Shown here piece after piece: positions 1-11,020 of a stretch of DNA of 64,000 nt. Source of the DNA: Cristatella mucedo (lineage: Eukaryota > Bryozoa > Phylactolaemata > Cristatellidae); contig WPIO01000076.1 of NCBI GenBank assembly GCA_009760855.2, positions 670,001-734,000 on the forward strand, given 5' to 3'. Position numbers and translations under genes: made by a program. The notes under the pieces are model-generated. The model had not been told where the DNA came from. It searched no databases and saw only the letters and a program-made list of their open reading frames with translations. Numbering within the stretch: position 1 is the first letter of the stretch; the number at the start of each line of letters is the position of its first letter.

Positions 1-167
1 CTGTCTGTAAGAATCTTCCTCATTTCCAAGGACTTACTAAGATGGACTCCCTCACCTCAGTTCACATGCTGGTTATAGAGCAGCATGCAGATCACCAGAT
101 CTGTCGTGGTACTTATGACAATCACGCTTATGCCACTAGCTTCCATATAAACAAAGCTAGAGGTGTG
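1..167 (+). repeat. Truncated outer part of an inverted-repeat element right arm
   Basis: This stretch matches 19,799-19,965 almost base for base and then stops abruptly where unit A begins. It is therefore the end of another copy of the large inverted-repeat element seen complete at 13,693-20,602, and the rest lies off the left edge of the window. No gene is seen in it. Confidence 0.85.
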
Positions 168-200
168 CACTCAAAAGACGAGCGTGCACTCAAAAGACGA
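165..200 (+). repeat. 19-bp tandem duplication at the unit A junction
   Basis: The word gtgcactcaaaagacga occurs at 165-181 and again at 184-200, a period of 19. In B (28,953 onward) and C the word occurs once. It sits exactly where the similarity to 19,799-19,965 ends and the similarity to unit B starts, so it looks like a templated insertion made when the junction formed. Confidence 0.85.
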
Positions 201-349
201 ATCACAAGGACCTACTCGATGCTGTCATTAACATAGGCGTTTATAATTTTTCCTAATGTGGTCAAGTCAGGAGATAGCCTGATGCAAGTGAGTTCGAGGC
301 TTTGCAAGCGTACGAACAAAATGCACTGCCTCCAAATTATTTTAGGTTT

Positions 350-784
350 TCACGAGATATAAGTAATAGTTTTATTTCGAAAAGCGGGTCGTACAATGCT
401 TAGCCTAGTGGCGGAGTTGATCTGACTGATAGTCCGGAGCCAACGAATGAAGTGACCTAAACCTTTGCGATAAAACCTTGAAGTCGCTCTTCTGCTTGAC
501 TGGTAGCCAGCCCAGGTCGTCGAAAGGTGGTGTGATATGGCCATTGCGACGCTCACAACAGCGAGCCTAGCTACACAGTTTTGCACCAGCTATAAGTGCC
601 TAGTTGCAAGTGCCGGTAGGCCAGCAAGCAGTGAATTACAGAAGTCAAGACGGGTTGTCACAACAGCACGGGTTGACTTAGATGTATTATCCCTATCTAA
701 GCAAACACGATATTTAGCGATGCTATGTTGCCGAAAGTTGCCAGATTTGATTGTAGAGCTGATGTTCTTCAACTGAAATAGCAC
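350..784 (-). pseudogene. CR1/L2-type LINE reverse transcriptase C-terminal fragment
   Basis: Read on the minus strand, the piece from 784 to 590 contains VTTRLDFCNSLLAGLPALATRHL. It is followed after a frame change by QNCVARLAVVSV, then ITPPFDDLGWLPVKQKSDFKVL and a LHSLAPDYQSDQL-like end. This order (SRLDYCNSLL, QN.AARL, HW-LPVKQRI-FK, LAPxYL) is the conserved region downstream of the catalytic core in CR1/L2/Jockey-type LINE ORF2 proteins. At least one frameshift and a stop interrupt it and the catalytic palm is absent, so it is a dead 5'-truncated insertion. Copies lie at 29,123-29,557 and 57,538-57,972. A carries AVVTTR where B and C read AFVTTR. Confidence 0.85.
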
Positions 785-1499
785 TCAGCTTGTAATTATA
801 ACCAAACTACTATGCTATGTGCGCCAAGAATTTATTTAACAACAAAATGCAGCATTCAAATTCACTCTGGTCTTAACATTGGGCGAGATTCCGAAGTTTC
901 AAAAGGTTTCTTTGAAGCGAAGCTACGATGCATTGTGTGTCTTCAATTCTTATCTTCCTTGTTAACGGCAGTCGGGTTACGAAAAACCCCAGGGAAACGT
1001 TCTTTTCGCCTCATCATCTACAGAGTATCAAAAGTATCGCAACGATCACTTTGTCATGAAAACACAACGACAGCGTATTCACCTGACAGGTACGCATCAT
1101 TAGCAGCATACTGTGAAACGCCTGATAACTAACTACATTACGGTACGTTGAATAGCTTAGACTCTCTTCAGCGATGGGAATAAAGGCATCATATCCTGTT
1201 TGAGTAGGAATCAATCATTGAATACCCCTATTTCAATTAACTCTCATGGTGAAAAGTCTAGAAAACAGTCTCACAAGTATATTCAAAGAATCGCCATCGA
1301 CCCATAAAGTTTGCCAATTTCGGAATGATCGCTAGCCAATAAATACAAAATTCAACTGAAGCAATATACACCTGCAGATTTTCGAGAAATCCTAATTAAA
1401 TCATTAACCTAGTTCAATGCCAGCTGATGTCATATTACCAGAATACACTGCATTTCATCCCTTGCAAGGTCTTTATGTAAATTTTCAAGTGTGTACCAA
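785..1499. other. No gene recognised
   Basis: AT-rich DNA with short open frames only (the longest, 812-1,132, is about 106 codons and has no family resemblance). No repeat family is visible other than the A/B/C triplication itself. Confidence 0.5.
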
Positions 1500-2639
1500 A
1501 CAATATGCCTTTCCTTCATTAGTATAGGCAGCAACTGATATAGTGAATCGCCAATAACCGCTCCTTTGAAATGCTAAAGCTGATATTGATTACTTGAAGT
1601 TTATATCAATTCAGTGCTTGTCTGAAATTCTCAAAAGAATATTACAATCAACTGTAAGACCAGTTTGACGATTTACCACTGATTGTCGTACTTAGGCACG
1701 TTTCTCAATTAACAACTAAGGCAGTATAAAAAATAGGCTGCAATGTGTCAACGGATAGCGATGTTGCCTCGATTCTGTAGCTAGCTTCACTTATTAATGC
1801 ATTCTTACCTTTTCCGAGTCTTTTACTCTACGTTTTGGAACTTGTAGCCAAGCTTTTGCCTTCTATGGTGAATAGCTAAAGTTTCTTTATGTAACTAAAA
1901 GTCGCCAATGTATAAATTGAGACCATTAAAGTGCATACTAACCATACTTTGCCTAATTCTATGTAGAGGTCATTGCTATTGCTTATTCACAATAGTTTGC
2001 AGGTATGAGTGCCACTGTGATTACCAAGCTTAAGGTGCGGTATTACTATAGTACCGCCAATTCATGCTAGCCAATAGTTATCAACTGAGTAGCTTTTATT
2101 TCGCGATACATGGCTAGCAAGTTGACCCATATAAGGCCACGATAAACCATTCTCGCTGGGTGTAAAGGTCACGTCTCTGAGAACACATTTTATTTACGAG
2201 CACTTAGCGGGCTGAAATTGACCACTCACGATTACCAATTACTACCCTACTTAGTAGTAATTACTACCCAATTATTACCTCCGAAAAGTTAGTTTTCTAA
2301 AAAAAACTTTGCAAATCTCATTACCCACCAAACCAATAAATCTCATTTTACAAAAATCAGTTGAAATATAGGAAATAATAAATAATGTTTGAAATATATT
2401 ACTCCATCACAGTATTGTGTTATGCAGGTATAGCTCCACATCAATTCATATTATCAGGTGACGTGGATTTGAAGTTAGCTTTTATATGTATAACTACTAC
2501 TAGCATTGTAAACTGCAATGCATTTTCATGTACTAGCATTAGTGCTAGCTGCATTAAAAACTTACCGTGGTATCCGATCATCAGGCTTTCCCAGCAATTA
2601 ATCAAGTTAGTCTTAAACACTTAAGATCATCGTCCCAGG

Positions 2640-2890
2640 TCATTAACCATTTATTATGTAGAATAATAATAACACAATTGTATAGTAACTTTTTTTACAA
2701 CTAAATCTCTTTTGAGACAAGTTACAGATGCTGTATGTAAAACAGTAGACAATGATTTTTGTGGTAAATTTGACAATTAGCTGGCACAGTGTAAGCAGGA
2801 ACTTGTGCACGAAGGACATCTCTCAAAGACCTACCAAATGCTATAATAAACATCAGCGTTTAAAGCTTATTTTTAAAATTATCGCTTTAG
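2640..2890 (+). repeat. (AAT)n-anchored interspersed repeat, degenerate copy in A
   Basis: It begins with aataataataac, then a stretch resembling the 'cacttgtata...caatctctttctaggcactttaca' core of the family, then agatgctgtatgtaaaacag, and ends with ctctcaaagacctaccaaatgctataataaa. The same end occurs at 24,605-24,660. Better preserved members are at 21,757, 24,187, 24,490 and 28,750. Non-coding. Confidence 0.65.
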
Positions 2891-4174
2891 AATATCCATT
2901 AACACTGTTAAATTCAGTGCATGACCATTAGATTTCACAACGCTGCAAATAGTAGGGAGGAAACTAAGTCTGAAAGTTGTTCCTTATTGTAGAGCTTATC
3001 GTAAACCACATAGGACTTATGAAAAGTCGAGTTACGACAATTTTTTCGATCGCAATCTATTTCGGAAGTTGGGGGCTGACTATAGATTATATTTTGCTCA
3101 GTTCGCTGTAGACGCGAAATAACTAGGAAAACAAGGAATTATAATCTCTCTGCCATTGATATCAATCGCTATTCGAAAACCTTCAGAGATTTGAAAAGCT
3201 TAATATAACTTTACAGGCCATTTCGAAATACTGGCCAAAGCCAAATGACTCTTTTGAAATCAGTCTGTAAAGTTCTATTCGTGAGGTGATTTAAATGTAA
3301 CATAAATTTTTTTCAAGTACTAATTATGTAAGTTCTCTTTATAGATGCTGCTCTCAGAACAGAATCAATATCCTTATTCAACTCGTCAAATACGGATAGC
3401 TCTGCCTAATATTCTAAACCGCGTTCAATGAAAGCTTATCTTTTATTAACCTGAACAGAATGCTCCCCTTTAATTGTATTGCGATTGGGCTTAGTATGGT
3501 ATTTCTACTTAACGCATGAAATTGATTCATTCGAATAGATAGCAAAAGATATCGTGAATCACCAACGACTGCTCGTTTGAAATACTAGTATTACGCGGTA
3601 CTTGAAGTTATAATTATTCAATGTAGCTGTTAAATTCTCCAAACTAAATAATTCAAATGTATTGTATGAGTTAGTTTGACGGCTTGTAACTGACTCTAAT
3701 ATTTAGGCATTAATTTCAATCAACGACTAAGGCTAGTATGCTCACTAAGACATGTACACTATCGAGTGATTTATTCGCTCTGCTTATCAAGGCAGCCCCA
3801 TACGTCGAGCAATCAAATTTATTTGCGTGATTGTGTACGTTACCCATTCCCTTTTTCTAATAGCAAAATAGCTCCTTAAGTGGATTTTACCTAATGCCAA
3901 GAGAGCAACTCAACTCAAGCAGTGAGATTGAAGCGATAACTCCTATCGGCGGTTTGCTTAATTTCTTATACGACTACTTAGTCTACTGAAGCATTTTTAT
4001 ACAATCTTTCTCTGAAACGAGTTGCTTTTATTAAACTAATTAAGGCATTTGGCTCTAGTACTGCTAATTTATGCTAGCCAACAGTTCTTTAAGTGAGTAG
4101 CTTAGACGGTGGTAGTTGATTACTAGCAAACATGGCCTACCTCCATTAAGCAACATTTCACTATTCTTTACTCA

Positions 4175-4423
4175 GTGGTTCGCATGGCTAAGAACGATCG
4201 TGATTCACATGTGCTGTGCCTCCAGAAAGAGGCTCGTTTTGATCAAAATTCATCCTCTTTAATTCCGAAAGATGAGACTGCTTTGTTGTCTAGAATGACG
4301 TTAAATTCTCATAGACCGCTTACTAAGGTAATATTTACTACAGTCAGCCGAGACATTGAAGACCTATTCAATATTTTCAACGGAGAAGTCAATCACAACA
4401 TTGTGTTTTCCAGTTTTAGTTAA
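4175..4423 (+). CDS. Unrecognised 82-codon open frame, possible exon (unit A)
   Basis: No family is recognised. The frame runs through M-V-R-M-A-K to IVFSSFS-stop and is preceded by an acceptor-like ttctttactcag ending at 4,171. An internal donor-like AAG|gtaata follows codon 51. The composition is charged and protein-like, without membrane segments. It is intact in B (32,943-33,191) and nearly so in C, but the copies are recent, so that is weak evidence for selection. The related older tandem copy near 2,160-2,420 does not preserve the frame, which argues against a real gene. Confidence 0.2.
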   Translation: MVRMAKNDRDSHVLCLQKEARFDQNSSSLIPKDETALLSRMTLNSHRPLTKVIFTTVSRDIEDLFNIFNGEVNHNIVFSSFS

Positions 4424-5079
4424 ATGTCAAATAATAATGTGGTTGGTTTCTGGTGATCAAAGTTTAGTTAATTGTCAGGTTTGTAACGACCACTGGCGAT
4501 GTAAGCTTCAGTGTAATTTCAAGTACTAGAATTACTAATTTATACGTTAAACCTTTCCAACGTGAGGCTAGCATTGCCATTCGATGGCAAGCCTTAACTG
4601 GCATTACTAAGGGAACTGATTATCAGGCTTACCCAGGAACTAATCAAGTAATTATTGGTCTTATCGTTTAGGCCAAAATATAATGCAACAGAAAATAATT
4701 ATGCTTACATATCTAGCATTTGTTTAGTCAACATACTGAAGTTCATCATTCAAAATCTCTTAACCTCGTAGTATTGATTAAATAATATGATCCCGGACGA
4801 TAGTTGGAACCCGATATGAATGGATAATCCCTCGATCGCAATTAGGCACCTTTTTCACCAGTAGAATGACATATTTATTTGAGTGTGAAGCAAATCCCCT
4901 TTGTAGACCTATTTTACAACGTCGTACAATGGGAGATTATGATGCATCTGTAAAATGGTAGGCTTCAAGGTACAATGGTGCAGTTTTTTTGACAAAGCCA
5001 GCACGCACCATCGTACTGGATTAGTGAACTGCTATTTAAAAAAAACTCTTTGCCAACACCCTCTGGTTTCGCATGACAA

Positions 5080-5598
5080 TTAGGCCCACCCTTTTGCAAC
5101 GGCACCTCGTCGGCACAAGCTCAGAAGTACTCGACAATATCCTAAATACAGGTAAGGTTCTAATATGGCAATCTACAAAGGAGTCAGTTAAAAATGATCC
5201 TACGTATATAGTCCTATTGCATTATATTTTTTTTGCGATAAGAGTATCCTAGCGTACGGTTTTTTCGTGCTCAAAACTAATTGTACGCAGGTGTCATTAT
5301 TGCGTGCGGCGGCGTTAAGGATTTCGGCTCTAGTTCTCACCCACCTGTAAGGGAACTCAAACCTTCATTTAGTTCTTCTTGCAAAATCTCTGCTGAAGCT
5401 TCCTAAAATCAACAGAAACAGAGATTTTAGAACGATCTCGCCTTTTTATTTATTAGGTTGCAACACTTGATTTATCGTTTAATTAAACACATTCTCTTAT
5501 ATGTATTTCTTATTAATGCATAAACTGTATTTCGTTACCTGTATGTATGCCACCAGCACCAGAATTGCTGAAAAGACGACGACGAGGAGAAACTTCAT
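5080..5598 (-). CDS. Small secreted-peptide precursor gene, copy A (3' exon frame altered)
   Basis: Three predicted exons on the minus strand. Exon 1 (5,539-5,598) encodes a 20-residue signal peptide starting MKFLLVVV and ends CAG|gtaacg. Exon 2 (5,345-5,402) follows an ttttag acceptor, encodes a short acidic segment rich in E, and ends ACAG|gtgggt. Exon 3 starts at 5,172 after cctttgtag. An upstream acceptor tttttatcttcag suggests an intron in the 5' UTR. Copy A has one extra C in the cccacccttttgc tract (about 5,085-5,095) compared with B and C, which changes the frame near the C-terminal Cys-Arg-Cys motif. It may be a decayed copy, or the base may be an assembly error. The product class is not identified; see the copy at 52,738. 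Confidence 0.4.
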
Positions 5599-5599
5599 G

Positions 5600-7360
5600 G
5601 CCGATGTTTCTCTTGGTGTCGTAATCTGAAGATAAAAACGTCCCTCTAGACTTATCTTGGCAGAAGCAGGTGAAATATTTAACGGAAACACTAAAACCGC
5701 TGGACGTACACCTGAAGAAGACTCTTAGTATGTATCGTACATCTCAAATCTGCCAGGAAAAATCGGCAGCGGGATTTCCATCGACATTGTCAAACTCAGT
5801 ATTTTGTACTATTAGCTCACTTAATACAACTTAATAGAATGTACTGGCTGAGCGATGCCATTTGTGGTCTACTTAGTGTGAATATACAGCTGAAATGAAA
5901 GAGACCCACAAATACGACGAACGCCAGCCCAACATATTATTTCCGAACCAAGCGGTTACATAATGCTGAGGATGAGTTAATAGATATTCTCAGTTTCTGC
6001 TGCGCACTGTTGAGAATTTAAGTTAGTCAAATGCTTTAAGAAAGAAGTCTCGATAACCAAGGAGAGTAGATGTCTCCTACAACTAAGTGACTTTAGTATC
6101 AGGTACTTCTATCCAAAATAGGCACAGAAACGAGGTTTTTCATTTTTTTAATGCTCTTTTTGACTCTGTAGATCGTGACCAGTCTTGCTCTCAGTATTTT
6201 TAGACCAAGCAATACTCTACAAGTCTTATGATAGTTGTCATGGGCTACAGTAAAGCTTGGATAAAAAACGATCTCTTCAAACGCTATTAAATAAAATTAA
6301 CTGTACAGGATCGATGCAATAGATATGCGTATATAGCAAACCTAACAGTAGTTCTACAAATAAATAAGCAAGTTAAATACTGAATTCATGAAAGATGGTG
6401 ACATATTTGATAGTTTCGATAAGCACGCTAAGCATTGGTAACTAATTTCTCGAGTCTCTGTACGAGATGCAAAAGTAATTATCCTAACTGAAAATTAATT
6501 AAACGAAACATCTTAGCAAGCATGTTAAATGCAAATCGAATAAATACAGTCGGGACATGCAAAGCAGTGAGATTGCTAAGACCCGTTCAACCGAAAGAAC
6601 GGCGTTCAATTTCAGTATGTAGTATTCATTGCGATCAGAATTCGGTCTTAAAAGAGCAGCTAACAAACTAAATACAAAAAAACTGTGCTGAGTGACTGAT
6701 TCCAAGAGTCTCACCGTACATCGCTACAGCAACGCAACCACATACACGTTCGGACAGCAGTTGTTCTTACCTCAATAAAACCGCCCGTTTCATGAAGTTG
6801 TCGTGCAAATGGTGAACATATATACGGCAGGGATCCCGCATTTTTTGTACGATCGTGATTTTACAGTTACTAGAACTGTCCGTTTGGCGAGGCCCCAAAT
6901 GATGTATTATTTACGGACTTGCCAAGGCGGCAGTTTCAACGGTAAATGACAAATCATTCCTTGAAAAGCCACTAGGCCCGTATCAAAGTAAGTGCATAGA
7001 ATGTGAAGCTTAGAATACTCGCGTTTTTTGCGCGTGATAGCCTGAGGTAGAGGTTGCCCAAGGCTGCTGCTAGATGATGCATCTGTTGTGTAACGTGACG
7101 GTTTATCAGGCTGTCAAGTTTTAAACCACTCTCGTTTAACTAAACGTTCTAAAGAATACATTTAGCATAGAGCGAAATTCGTATGCAGAAATTATTTCGA
7201 GATGCGTAAGTCTATAGCAGTCACGCCATGGACAATAAGTATTAATTATTCTATGTTCAGCAGTTAATGCCAGAAACTGAGTTTTTCTTCTTGTGTAACG
7301 AAGTAGGCCTTACTAAAAAACTACAGGAATCTTCTCTTACCCAGTCGGATCTGCACAATG
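5600..7360. other. No gene recognised
   Basis: AT-rich DNA upstream of the peptide gene. It holds a hydrophobic 71-codon frame on the minus strand (6,499-6,714) whose start side is disrupted in B by a shorter A-tract, so it is not called as a gene. Nothing else was recognised. Confidence 0.4.
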
Positions 7361-7530
7361 CAGTGGATCTCAACTCGCGGTGGTAGAGCGACCTTTTCAC
7401 GGGGTCGCCTAATACCATTGGAAAACACGCATTTCCACATTTTGCACACAATAATTCTAAGTGTATGGGTCGTCAAAACATGACAAACTGTGTGACAGGG
7501 TCGCGGCATTAGGAAGGTTGAGAACCACCG
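7361..7530 (-). mobile_element. SPIN-like non-autonomous hAT element (unit A copy)
   Basis: 170 bp with hAT-style terminal inverted repeats: CAGTGGATCTCAACTCGCGG at 7,361 and, on the other strand, CGGTGGTTCTCAACCTTCC ending at 7,530. The internal signatures read on the minus strand, AATGCCGCGACCC and TTAGGCGACCCCGTGAAA, are those remembered from SPIN (Space Invaders) hAT MITEs. No 8-bp target duplication is visible. Copies: 36,156-36,325 and 50,770-50,939. Confidence 0.75.
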
Positions 7531-7649
7531 ATATAGAACATTCTCTGATACTAATGGCAGCTAATAGGATACTGTGCACGTCGCAACTTTAATACCGTCT
7601 TGAGTAACATGAAAAAGGGATGCACTGCCTATGAAGCAACGTCTTAGCT

Positions 7650-8028
7650 GTGCATGATAGCTACGGAAGAATTCCGCTCGAGGTCACCGATTATGTTTCT
7701 TACCCGTTGCCAGGATACGGGAGCGATAACGAAGCGAAGACCTTTGTGTGCGTTATGGCTGCTATGCAGCTGGTGCCAATTGTTACGTTTAGTAAGACTT
7801 GTACAAACTGCACTCTCAAGGTTAGTAACTGTGTCTCTGATGCTCAGAAGCATCCATGATTTCAACGGGCAGAATAACGACGGGGGTGGCTATACTGTGA
7901 GCAATGTCACTGCTGCTAACTCTCAGTTTACAATAGATTTTTTAAGTTGGGTTTGTGAGACGTTTTGCAACGCAGAGATGATGTTTACTAGTATATCCGA
8001 AATAACTATGCCTCAAATATTATCTGCG
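7650..8028 (+). CDS. Unrecognised exon-like open frame (unit A)
   Basis: Two overlapping open frames. One (7,650-7,859) reads MHDSYGRIPLEV...; the other stays open to 8,067 and in its second half reads DFNGQNNDGGGYTVSN-V-T-A-A-N. The second frame ends at a strong donor-like GCG|gtaagt (8,029), and an acceptor-like gatgctcag lies at 7,840-7,848 in front of it. One possibility is an internal exon of about 180 bases in the second frame. No domain is recognised. C and A differ from B by single substitutions only, so conservation is uninformative. Confidence 0.25.
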
Positions 8029-8069
8029 GTAAGTACTATTTTACGAAATACTGTACGAGATGTGTAGGG

Positions 8070-9175
8070 ATTTAGGGATATAAAGAAACTGAGGGTTTTG
8101 CATGGCAACCATGCAATAGATCTTGATTAAAATGAAATAGCTTCTAGTTCCTGTTGACCTTTACCCCAATCCCAAATAGATGGGTTTGCTAACTAGCTTA
8201 TAAGCAAGGGCACAAAGCATTACCATTAGCATAACTTTTATGAGAAGCCAATCAGTTTTACTTGCGTCTTTGGCTGCATGAATGCATGATCGCTTGAAAC
8301 AAAAAGATACATGAAAATCGTACAATACCGAGTGCGATCGGTTTTTATCGTTCAATTTCCAGTATGCGATTGCAAATGAGAGTACAGAGGCAGCTTGTCC
8401 TTCTGCTCAATCAGTTAGACCGAAATTTGAGCTAAACTACATACCATTTCTATACCTTTCGTTCACAACCCACCTAGTTTTACTTAAAATGCATGGGTCT
8501 TAGTATATTCAACTGTCGCATAGTGCTTGCTTAATGCCAATTATATTTTAGCTTGCTAATTTTATTTGCTTATAGACGGTGGTAAATACATGATTCCTTC
8601 GGTAATTTAAACCCGGCTGTGTAATAAGAAATTTCAGCTGTAGCTAAGCGGGCTTTTTCTACAGTAATAGATGCAGGTCAGTGTTTATGGCATCAATTGC
8701 TATATGAACAGCCCGATATTATTATTACCAATCCCGATTGATCCTCGGCACGCTTAAAATCTTACGTTCTTACGGGTTTACCTGTTTTCCTTGGTCGTAA
8801 AATAAGCTCTCTTCAAAGTGTAGTCCACAAGAGATTTTTTCAAAAAGTGTGGTTTTTAATTTTGAAGCTCCACGTAGGCAAGATACGGGAAGACAAAAAT
8901 GGTCAAAAATCATCGCAAAGAACTTGCTGCCGAACCTATCACCTTACCTTGTCAATCGGGCTTCTTGATTAGGCGCATTGGTCAAATGCGTGAGTTCTCG
9001 TAAATCCGTCATACAACTCTCAAAAGAGACGTTTTAACACGACCTAACAATGTATTCTCCAACCTTATTCCTATGATCCAACCTTATTCCTATGGTTACG
9101 TCGATATAAAAAATATTTCTGTAAGTTTAAATGATATATTTGAGTGTCTACGATCTGCCAAAAACATATACGCCA
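8070..9175. other. No gene recognised
   Basis: AT-rich non-coding DNA. A short direct repeat of about 15 bp (tccaaccttattcctatg, twice around 9,057-9,092) precedes the TA array. Nothing else was identified. Confidence 0.4.
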
Positions 9176-9210
9176 TATTATATCTATATATTTATATGTA
9201 TATATACACA

Positions 9211-9245
<35 letters not shown>

Positions 9246-9255
9246 TATGGACACC

Positions 9256-9343
<88 letters not shown>

Positions 9344-9346
9344 ATA

Positions 9347-9391
<45 letters not shown>

Positions 9392-9408
9392 ACACCATAT
9401 ATATATTG
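9176..9408. repeat. TA microsatellite array with regular acaccat interruptions (unit A)
   Basis: Runs of (TA)n are punctuated by tatacacaccatata blocks and one tatggacaccatt block. The same design occurs at 37,973-38,188 and, reversed, at 48,901-49,122, but with different numbers and spacings of blocks. It has changed since duplication, and each array can fold into long AT hairpins. Confidence 0.95.
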
Positions 9409-9489
9409 AGGCTTCGTTGCAAGATTGCGATGGCTAGATACTCTACCAGCCTTGGTTAATATACCAGCCTTAGTTGCTAATTTAGACAC

Positions 9490-10030
9490 GTGCTCAAAAG
9501 TGAAAATTGGCTCGTAAGTAACATCAATGCTCAGGAACTGGAAAGCTTAGTCCTCGGTGTGACCGCGACAAGTAAATCTCCAAAAGAATATGCTAGCAAT
9601 ACGCTTGACCATCAGCCAAACGATTCTTTACCGTGTGTTCACATCACTACTAAGGTCGATTTTGACCACTCTGAACCGCATAACGTTAGTAAAACTAGGG
9701 CTAACCTGGAAACGCTACCCCAGATAAACTGGTCCATGCCAATGTGACATTTCGTCTAGACGTAGGCAATTCACAACTAACATGTCTTTCCTCCGTATGC
9801 AATGCGGTAAAGTTGCTGTTGAAAAGCGCTGAAGCTATTCGTGTCTGCCAAGAATGGTTATAATGCTTAATGGTCCACCGGTGTGTACAATCAGGAGCTT
9901 ACAGTTGGTGCAGCACGGTGCAGGTAGGCATGTCTGCAGTGAGCCTCACAGTTGCCATATCATGCCACTTATTGTCAATCTGATCCAGCTGCCCGTAAAG
10001 TAGCTTATCGACTTCAAGGCAGTTGAGCTT
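9490..10030 (+). pseudogene. CR1/L2-type LINE reverse transcriptase C-terminal fragment, frameshifted
   Basis: The upstream frame contains VDFDHSEPHNVSKTR, matching the 'lsFdsHI-NVSKTA' segment of LINE ORF2. A frame change near 9,720 leads to KLVHANVTFRLDVGNSQL, which matches LVHALVTSRLDYCNSLL. Further on come LQLVQHGAGRH and HIMPLIVNLIQLPVK followed by a stop and LIDFK, which match QNAAARL and HITPLL-LHWLPVKQRIDFK. This is a dead, diverged insertion. It follows the TA array directly and is followed by a SINE head. Copies: 38,272-38,812 (+) and 48,275-48,818 (-). Confidence 0.8.
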
Positions 10031-10045
10031 ATTTTAAGTCTCTTC

Positions 10046-10120
10046 ATCGTGACAGTTTGGGAGGTAAGGTTGTAGCTTTTTGCGACCGACAGCGTCGATT
10101 CAAATCCTGCATTTGGGTGA
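10046..10120 (+). repeat. tRNA-derived SINE head (unit A)
   Basis: An A-box-like gacagtttgggaggtaaggt (from 10,051) and a B-box-like gtcgattcaaatcctgc (10,093-10,109) have tRNA-like spacing. The sequence after the B box, tcctgcatttgg-gtgat, matches the SINE at 24,970-25,050 (tcctgcatttgg-cgat), so both belong to one family. Too degenerate to be a functional tRNA. Confidence 0.6.
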
Positions 10121-10850
10121 TTCTTTTTTGCAAACTGCCTAAGGTGGTAATATCTGATAAGGCTCTTCTTCCGATATTAAAATGAGGGTGTCCAATCAGC
10201 TAAGACTTCCCTTTTCCTTCTTTGGCTCCAGCCTACCTGTCGGCGGTATAATTTACAGTCCAGGCAATGTACCTCTTCCCGTACCAACTAAAATTGTTTG
10301 TTATACCTAGTAGACACCTCCAATACGTTAGGTAGTGCACGTTTAGTTCGTACGTTTCCAAAGCCTGGAACTCACGACTGCTTGAGGCTCCTATTGTGCA
10401 GCCTGTGTTGGATTCGTACGTGCTTGGGTTTGGCAAACAATTGAAACGCTCTGGTGTCTTACTCAGTACGAGTGGATGAGATTTCACTTTATCTTATTCC
10501 GAAAGGCTTCATATAAGCCAAGCCAAGCCAAGCCTTTAAACAGGCAAACGACGGTGTCCGCGCAGCCAAGACCACCTCAAGGCCTTTAGCTAGCAATTCG
10601 GGCTCCTAGGTCTTGCAAGACCCTCGTGGCGGTCCTCGCTTGACAGTGAACTAGTTTCTCATTCCTGAGATTCTGAGCAATCGAAGCAGCATTCAAATGT
10701 TGCAGAGCAGGAGGAGGCAGTCATCCTGTCAGATAGCATGAAACCACAAACATATCTGTGAGCTTCTGCACTATTCAGTATAACAAACTCGTTGAGTTTC
10801 CCGAAATGTGAAACATGCAAACTACAGTGCTTCGCCAGCTTGATCAGTTC
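10121..10850. other. Repeat-derived DNA without a gene
   Basis: A block at about 10,310-10,405 is similar, in inverted orientation, to 281-345 (ttcgaggctttgcaagcgtacgaac against ttccaggctttggaaacgtacgaac), so a small repeat occurs twice per unit. A short aagcc tandem lies at 10,516-10,538. Open frames here overlap the arm of the foldback element and show no family resemblance. Confidence 0.5.
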
Positions 10851-11012
10851 CCTCAGAATCAAGTTCATTTTGTATGCCCATACCTCACAAAAACACTCAG
10901 ATAGATGCACTGTGGCTGCCAAACAACAAGGGCGCTCCGAAAAAGTGAACAGCCGGCACATCAAGTTTAGGCTTGCCACGGCTCCACAGAAACCAGTAGC
11001 AACGAAAATGGA

Positions 11013-11020
11013 TATAAAAG
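11013..11020 (+). promoter_or_regulatory. TATA-box-like motif in the left part of the foldback element
   Basis: TATAAAAG lies in gatataaaagaacag, pointing toward the element centre. It is conserved in copy 2 (15,236-15,243) and on the opposite strand in the mirrored arm (19,065-19,072). That is compatible with an inward-facing promoter, but no transcript start can be seen. Confidence 0.3.

Larger units (their letters stand above)
1500..4670 (+). repeat. Ancient internal tandem duplication, period about 2.0 kb
   Basis: The stretch around 1,500-2,630 aligns loosely with 3,510-4,670. Anchors include gaatcgccaataaccgctcc (1,545) against gaatcaccaacgactgctcg (3,556), atgctagccaa (2,064 and 4,071), and tcaggctt followed by atcaagta/atcaagtt (2,581 and 4,623), giving offsets of 2,007-2,042. 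The copies are strongly diverged, so the event is far older than the A/B/C triplication. The same pair is present in B and, reversed, in C. Confidence 0.7.

Noticed and set aside
6499-6714. Hydrophobic 71-73 codon frame (also 51,579-51,800)
   Set aside because: The start side shifts with A-tract length between copies, and there are no splice or family signals.
9071-9459. Long open frames of alternating I and Y through the TA arrays
   Set aside because: They are pure translations of (TA)n in all frames and both strands.
9490-9747. A host gene exon with an acceptor at 9,486
   Set aside because: The translation aligns with the LINE segment just before LVHAxVTxRLD, so it is a frameshifted LINE.
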